Positions 7,521-9,798 of a DNA stretch of 9,798 bases are shown here, one piece after another. Each line of letters opens with the position of its first letter. The stretch's first letter is position 1. A program made the translations under genes and the position numbers. Under the pieces are notes generated by a model that worked only from the letters and a program-made list of their open reading frames with translations, made no database searches and was not told the origin of the DNA. The stretch comes from Candidatus Opitulatrix roisinitermitis (GTDB lineage Bacteria; Actinomycetota; Actinomycetes; Actinomycetales; Bifidobacteriaceae), in NCBI GenBank assembly GCA_031288055.1, contig JAITSD010000044.1, positions 1-9,798 of the forward strand, read 5' to 3'.

Positions 7521-9002
7521 ATGTCAAAGGTTATTGGTCGGGATTTAAGTTATATTTTTATCTTAGGGTTGTTTATGACTTTTTTAACGGTTAATTCCAT
7601 TTTTAACAGTAAAGCTGAAGCTGTGGAAATGTCTAATTGGGATGCTGGTCAAATTATAACTGATGGTAGTTTTTGGACAACTGGTAAAATGTCAAAAACT
7701 GATATTCAAAACTTTTTAAATTCTAAAAATAGCACTTGTGTATCTAATGGTGATAATAAGTGTTTAAAGGATTATGTGGAAAAAACTAGTACTAAATCAT
7801 CTGACGCTTATTGTTCTGGCACATTTTCTGGTTCTAATACTGATACAGCTGCTTCAATTATTTCTAAGGCCTCGCAAGCTTGTAAAGTCAACGAAAAAGT
7901 CCTTTTGACAATGTTACAAAAAGAGCAAGGTTTAGTTACGGCTTTATGGGCGTATTATGTTGATCCAAACGGTGTTCATAGTAATGATGATTCGCATTTT
8001 AAATCAGCTATGGGTATGGGTTGTCCTGACACGGCAGCTTGTGATTCAAAATATTATGGTTTTTCTAACCAAGTTTATAACGCTGCCAGACAGTTAAATG
8101 TTTATAGAATAACGCAAAGTTATAATTACAAACCTTACAAAGATAATTATATACAGTATAATCCGAATACTAGTTGCGGCGGCTCAAATATCTATATTTC
8201 TAATTGGGCAACAGCTGCTTTGTATACCTATACGCCGTATCAACCAAACGCCGCCGCCTTAGCCAATCCATATGGAACGGGTGATAATTGTTCGGCTTAT
8301 GGTAATAGAAACTTTTTTAGAATCTTTTATGATTGGTTTGGCAGACCGAATTCCTATTATGTTAAAGGAGCTATTGCTAATAAATATAACGATTTAGGTG
8401 GAGTTAATGCACGATTGGCTGATCCGACTAGTTATGAGTTGCCAGTATCAGGTAAAGGTGTGGCTCAAACTTTCCAAGGTGGAAATATTTATTGGCGAAG
8501 TTTAACTGGTGGGACTTATGCGGTTTGGGGAGCTATTAAATCCCGCTATTCGTCTTTAGGCGGTTCGGGTGGCTTTTTAGGTTTTCCCACCACTGATGAA
8601 TTAAGTGCGGCTAGTGTGACGGTTCAAGTTTTTGAATCTGGTAGTATTTATTGGATCAAATCTAGTGGTAAAACTTTTATAACTAAGGGTGCTATAAGAA
8701 ATAAATATAATTCTAAAGGCGGTACGGCTTCATTTTTAGGTTTACCTAAATCTGAGGAGTTAGGTGCCGACGGCGTGGGGCAAATATTTGATAATGGTAA
8801 GATTTTTTGGAGTCAAAAAATTGGTGCTTTTATTACTTCTGGCGGTATAGGTAATTTATATAATGAAATGGGTAGCCGCACTAGTAAATTAGGTTATCCT
8901 ATAAGTGACGAAATTGTTGGCGATACATACACCTATCAAAAGTTTGAAGGCGGTCAAATTCGCTGGACAAAAACTAAAGGAGCTTGGACAGTTTATAACT
9001 AA
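7521..9002 (+). CDS. Secreted lysozyme-like domain protein with LGFP repeats
   Basis: The 493-residue protein starts with a signal peptide (hydrophobic about 9-29, site after Ala-Glu-Ala at 32-34). Residues about 36-276 form a domain I recognise from actinobacterial exported proteins, often labelled hemagglutinin-like. It includes LLTMLQKEQGLVT (128-140), GCPDTAACDSKYYGF (167-181), ATAALYTYTPYQPNAAAL (230-247) and YGNRNFF (260-266). Glu135 resembles the catalytic glutamate of lysozyme/lytic transglycosylase folds, so peptidoglycan cleavage is a reasonable but unproven inference. The domain holds all eight cysteines (73, 81, 98, 121, 168, 174, 219, 257), which suits disulfides outside the cell. 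Four LGFP-type repeats follow at about 282-331, 335-384, 388-434 and 438-486, with cores FLGFPTTDEL, FLGLPKSEEL and KLGYPISDEI; the first is degenerate. LGFP repeats are linked to cell-wall attachment in corynebacteria. It has its own predicted promoter. Confidence 0.85.
   Translation: MSKVIGRDLSYIFILGLFMTFLTVNSIFNSKAEAVEMSNWDAGQIITDGSFWTTGKMSKTDIQNFLNSKNSTCVSNGDNKCLKDYVEKTSTKSSDAYCSGTFSGSNTDTAASIISKASQACKVNEKVLLTMLQKEQGLVTALWAYYVDPNGVHSNDDSHFKSAMGMGCPDTAACDSKYYGFSNQVYNAARQLNVYRITQSYNYKPYKDNYIQYNPNTSCGGSNIYISNWATAALYTYTPYQPNAAALANPYGTGDNCSAYGNRNFFRIFYDWFGRPNSYYVKGAIANKYNDLGGVNARLADPTSYELPVSGKGVAQTFQGGNIYWRSLTGGTYAVWGAIKSRYSSLGGSGGFLGFPTTDELSAASVTVQVFESGSIYWIKSSGKTFITKGAIRNKYNSKGGTASFLGLPKSEELGADGVGQIFDNGKIFWSQKIGAFITSGGIGNLYNEMGSRTSKLGYPISDEIVGDTYTYQKFEGGQIRWTKTKGAWTVYN
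8361..8979 (+). repeat. Four LGFP protein repeats (about 50 residues each)
   Basis: The C-terminal 210 residues contain four units built as (K/W/S)G-x-I-x-x-(K/R/L)Y, then LG(F/L/Y)P-x-(S/T)-(D/E)E, a gap, and a final FxxGxIxW. Units 2 to 4 keep the LG(F/L/Y)P core; unit 1 has ARLADPTSYELP instead. At the DNA level the units are well diverged, so this is an old protein repeat rather than a recent DNA duplication. Confidence 0.8.
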
Positions 9003-9040
9003 TATTTATAGCTGTTAATATAGTAATTATTTAGAGGCTG

Positions 9041-9054
9041 TCAAATATATTTGA
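9041..9054. repeat. Perfect 14-bp palindrome TCAAATATATTTGA
   Basis: Each half (TCAAATA) is the exact reverse complement of the other. It overlaps the expected start point of the minus-strand promoter at 9054-9082. It has no G-C-rich stem or following T-tract, so it is a poor intrinsic terminator and could equally be an operator-like site or chance in AT-rich DNA. Confidence 0.3.
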
Positions 9055-9082
9055 TAATAGCGTTTGATTTTATAGATGTCAA
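9054..9082 (-). promoter_or_regulatory. Near-consensus sigma70-type promoter facing the LGFP gene 3' end
   Basis: On the minus strand TTGACA (9082-9077) is followed by exactly 17 bases and TATTAT (9059-9054): a perfect -35 and five of six at -10. Transcription would start near 9047 and run antisense into the end of the LGFP gene. A second TTGACA (9044-9039) with TATATT 16 bases later (9022-9017) lies just downstream. No ORF is visible for either to drive. Confidence 0.4.
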
Positions 9083-9132
9083 AAAAATATATTCAGAAAT
9101 TATTCCAAAAGAAAAAACAATAATAGGAAAAA

Positions 9133-9798
9133 TTAACTGCCTTTAATTTTGACATTTGTAGCATCAGCTCCAGTGCCGTCGATTAACCAATCAACGGATC
9201 CTTGATTTTGAGCTAGTACAAAATGTCCGTTCCAAGTAACACCAATAAATATATTAGATTTAATGGCTGTGGAATTAGTTAAGTTTGTGCCAGACCAATC
9301 TATATCACCGTTTAGTGAGGCCCAAGCAAACATATAATATATATTAGTTGCCACACTGCCAAATCCTGTCCCCAAAGAAAAATTAATTGGTATGGTGGCC
9401 CAAGCAAACATATTATTCATATCAGTCGCTGCACTGCCAAATCCATCCGGCAAATTAAAGTTCGTTGTTGGTAAATCAGCATTTCTAAACATAGTTTGCA
9501 TGTTTAGAGCCACACTGCCAAATCCATTTGGCAAATCAAAGCTAGTTGTCGGTAATGAGGCATTATAAAACATATTATTCATATCAGTCGCTGCACTGCC
9601 AAACCCATCCGGCAAATTAAAGTTCGTTGTCGGTAATGAGGCATTATAAAACATACTACTCATATTAGTTGCCGCATTGCCAAATCCATTTGACCAAACA
9701 ACAGATTTTAGTTTGCTGTTATTAAACATATTTGCCATATTGGTGGCGGACGGTGTAATAAAATTAGTTAAATCAATGTCAACGCCATTAGATATAGT
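9133..9798 (-). CDS. BspA/DUF285-type repeat surface protein, C-terminal part (5' end beyond window)
   Basis: The frame is open from the right edge to a TAA at 9135-9133, so the start lies outside the window; the first in-frame ATG (9738-9736) is internal, because repeat-like sequence (DIDLTNFITPSATN) precedes it. At least six units of 25-27 residues follow, with the pattern MF-x-N-A-x-LPTT-x-F-x-LP-(D/N)GFGS-A-A-T-x-M. This matches the 'TNMSxMFxxA' style of DUF285/BspA-like leucine-rich repeats found in mycoplasma lipoproteins and other surface proteins. The last two units drift (MFAWA cores). A non-repeat tail of about 39 residues ends in GTGADATNVKIKGS, with no LPXTG motif or membrane anchor visible. 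I infer a cell-surface or secreted binding protein; its partner is unknown. It converges on the LGFP gene, with a 130-bp gap. Confidence 0.8.
   Translation of the reverse strand, partial: TISNGVDIDLTNFITPSATNMANMFNNSKLKSVVWSNGFGNAATNMSSMFYNASLPTTNFNLPDGFGSAATDMNNMFYNASLPTTSFDLPNGFGSVALNMQTMFRNADLPTTNFNLPDGFGSAATDMNNMFAWATIPINFSLGTGFGSVATNIYYMFAWASLNGDIDWSGTNLTNSTAIKSNIFIGVTWNGHFVLAQNQGSVDWLIDGTGADATNVKIKGS
9253..9729 (-). repeat. 81-bp tandem coding repeats in the BspA-like gene
   Basis: Units in transcription order are 9729-9655, 9654-9574, 9573-9493, 9492-9412, 9411-9334 and 9333-9253 (mostly 81 bp, 27 codons). The stretches 9406-9474 and 9568-9636, two units apart (162 bp), match at 67 of 69 bases. 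Adjacent units share an exact 30-bp block (9545-9574 and 9626-9655). This shows recent duplication or conversion among units. Confidence 0.85.

Noticed and set aside
452..9002. Possible reassignment of TGA, as in some Patescibacteria
   Set aside because: All genes read through with standard stops, the conserved proteins end at expected places, and tryptophan is TGG; the absence of TGA stops among so few genes is not enough evidence.
9253..9729. CRISPR-like array from regularly spaced repeats
   Set aside because: The repeats are 81 bp, keep one open reading frame, and encode a known protein repeat pattern with no unique spacers.

Overview
The window is AT-rich (by eye about one-third G+C) and densely coded, and it reads with the standard bacterial code: tryptophan is TGG, and the visible stops are TAA and TAG only. 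Several proteins resemble actinobacterial types. The DNA polymerase is of the mycobacterial DnaE1 kind, with a complete set of PHP metal ligands. The ribose-5-phosphate isomerase B has the actinobacterial Gly-Ser-Gly-Asn-Gly-Glu loop. The secreted protein carries LGFP repeats behind a cysteine-rich domain known from actinobacteria. Low G+C, this actinobacterial flavour, and the mix of BspA-type and GGTG-repeat secreted proteins suggest a Saccharibacteria (TM7)/Patescibacteria-type genome. This is inference from remembered family features, not from a search.

Layout. The left edge (1-320, minus) holds the start of a secreted protein gene with a signal peptide and tail-fibre-like GGTG repeats; its 3' end lies outside the window. 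A 131-bp divergent gap follows. Then comes a plus-strand block: rpiB (452-919), lysS (1011-2621), dnaE (2650-6087), an aspartase-like lyase (6100-7428) and a secreted LGFP-repeat protein (7521-9002). A 130-bp convergent gap follows. The right edge (9133-9798, minus) holds the C-terminal part of a BspA/DUF285-type repeat surface protein whose 5' end lies outside. There is no gene-free stretch above 300 bases. No tRNA, rRNA, CRISPR array, insertion sequence or att site was seen.

How the genes work together. rpiB, lysS and dnaE serve pentose phosphate metabolism, tRNA charging and replication. The aspartase would interconvert aspartate with fumarate and ammonia. Three secreted or surface proteins surround this core, which would fit a cell that depends on contact with other cells or surfaces.

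The most interesting pattern is in the starts. Four plus-strand genes (rpiB, lysS, dnaE, LGFP protein) share a G-N-TAAA(A/C)T box exactly six bases before the ATG and have no well-placed Shine-Dalgarno. This predicts leaderless mRNAs starting at or next to the AUG. The one tightly coupled gene, the aspartase 12 bases after dnaE, instead has a strong AAAGGAG site and no such box.
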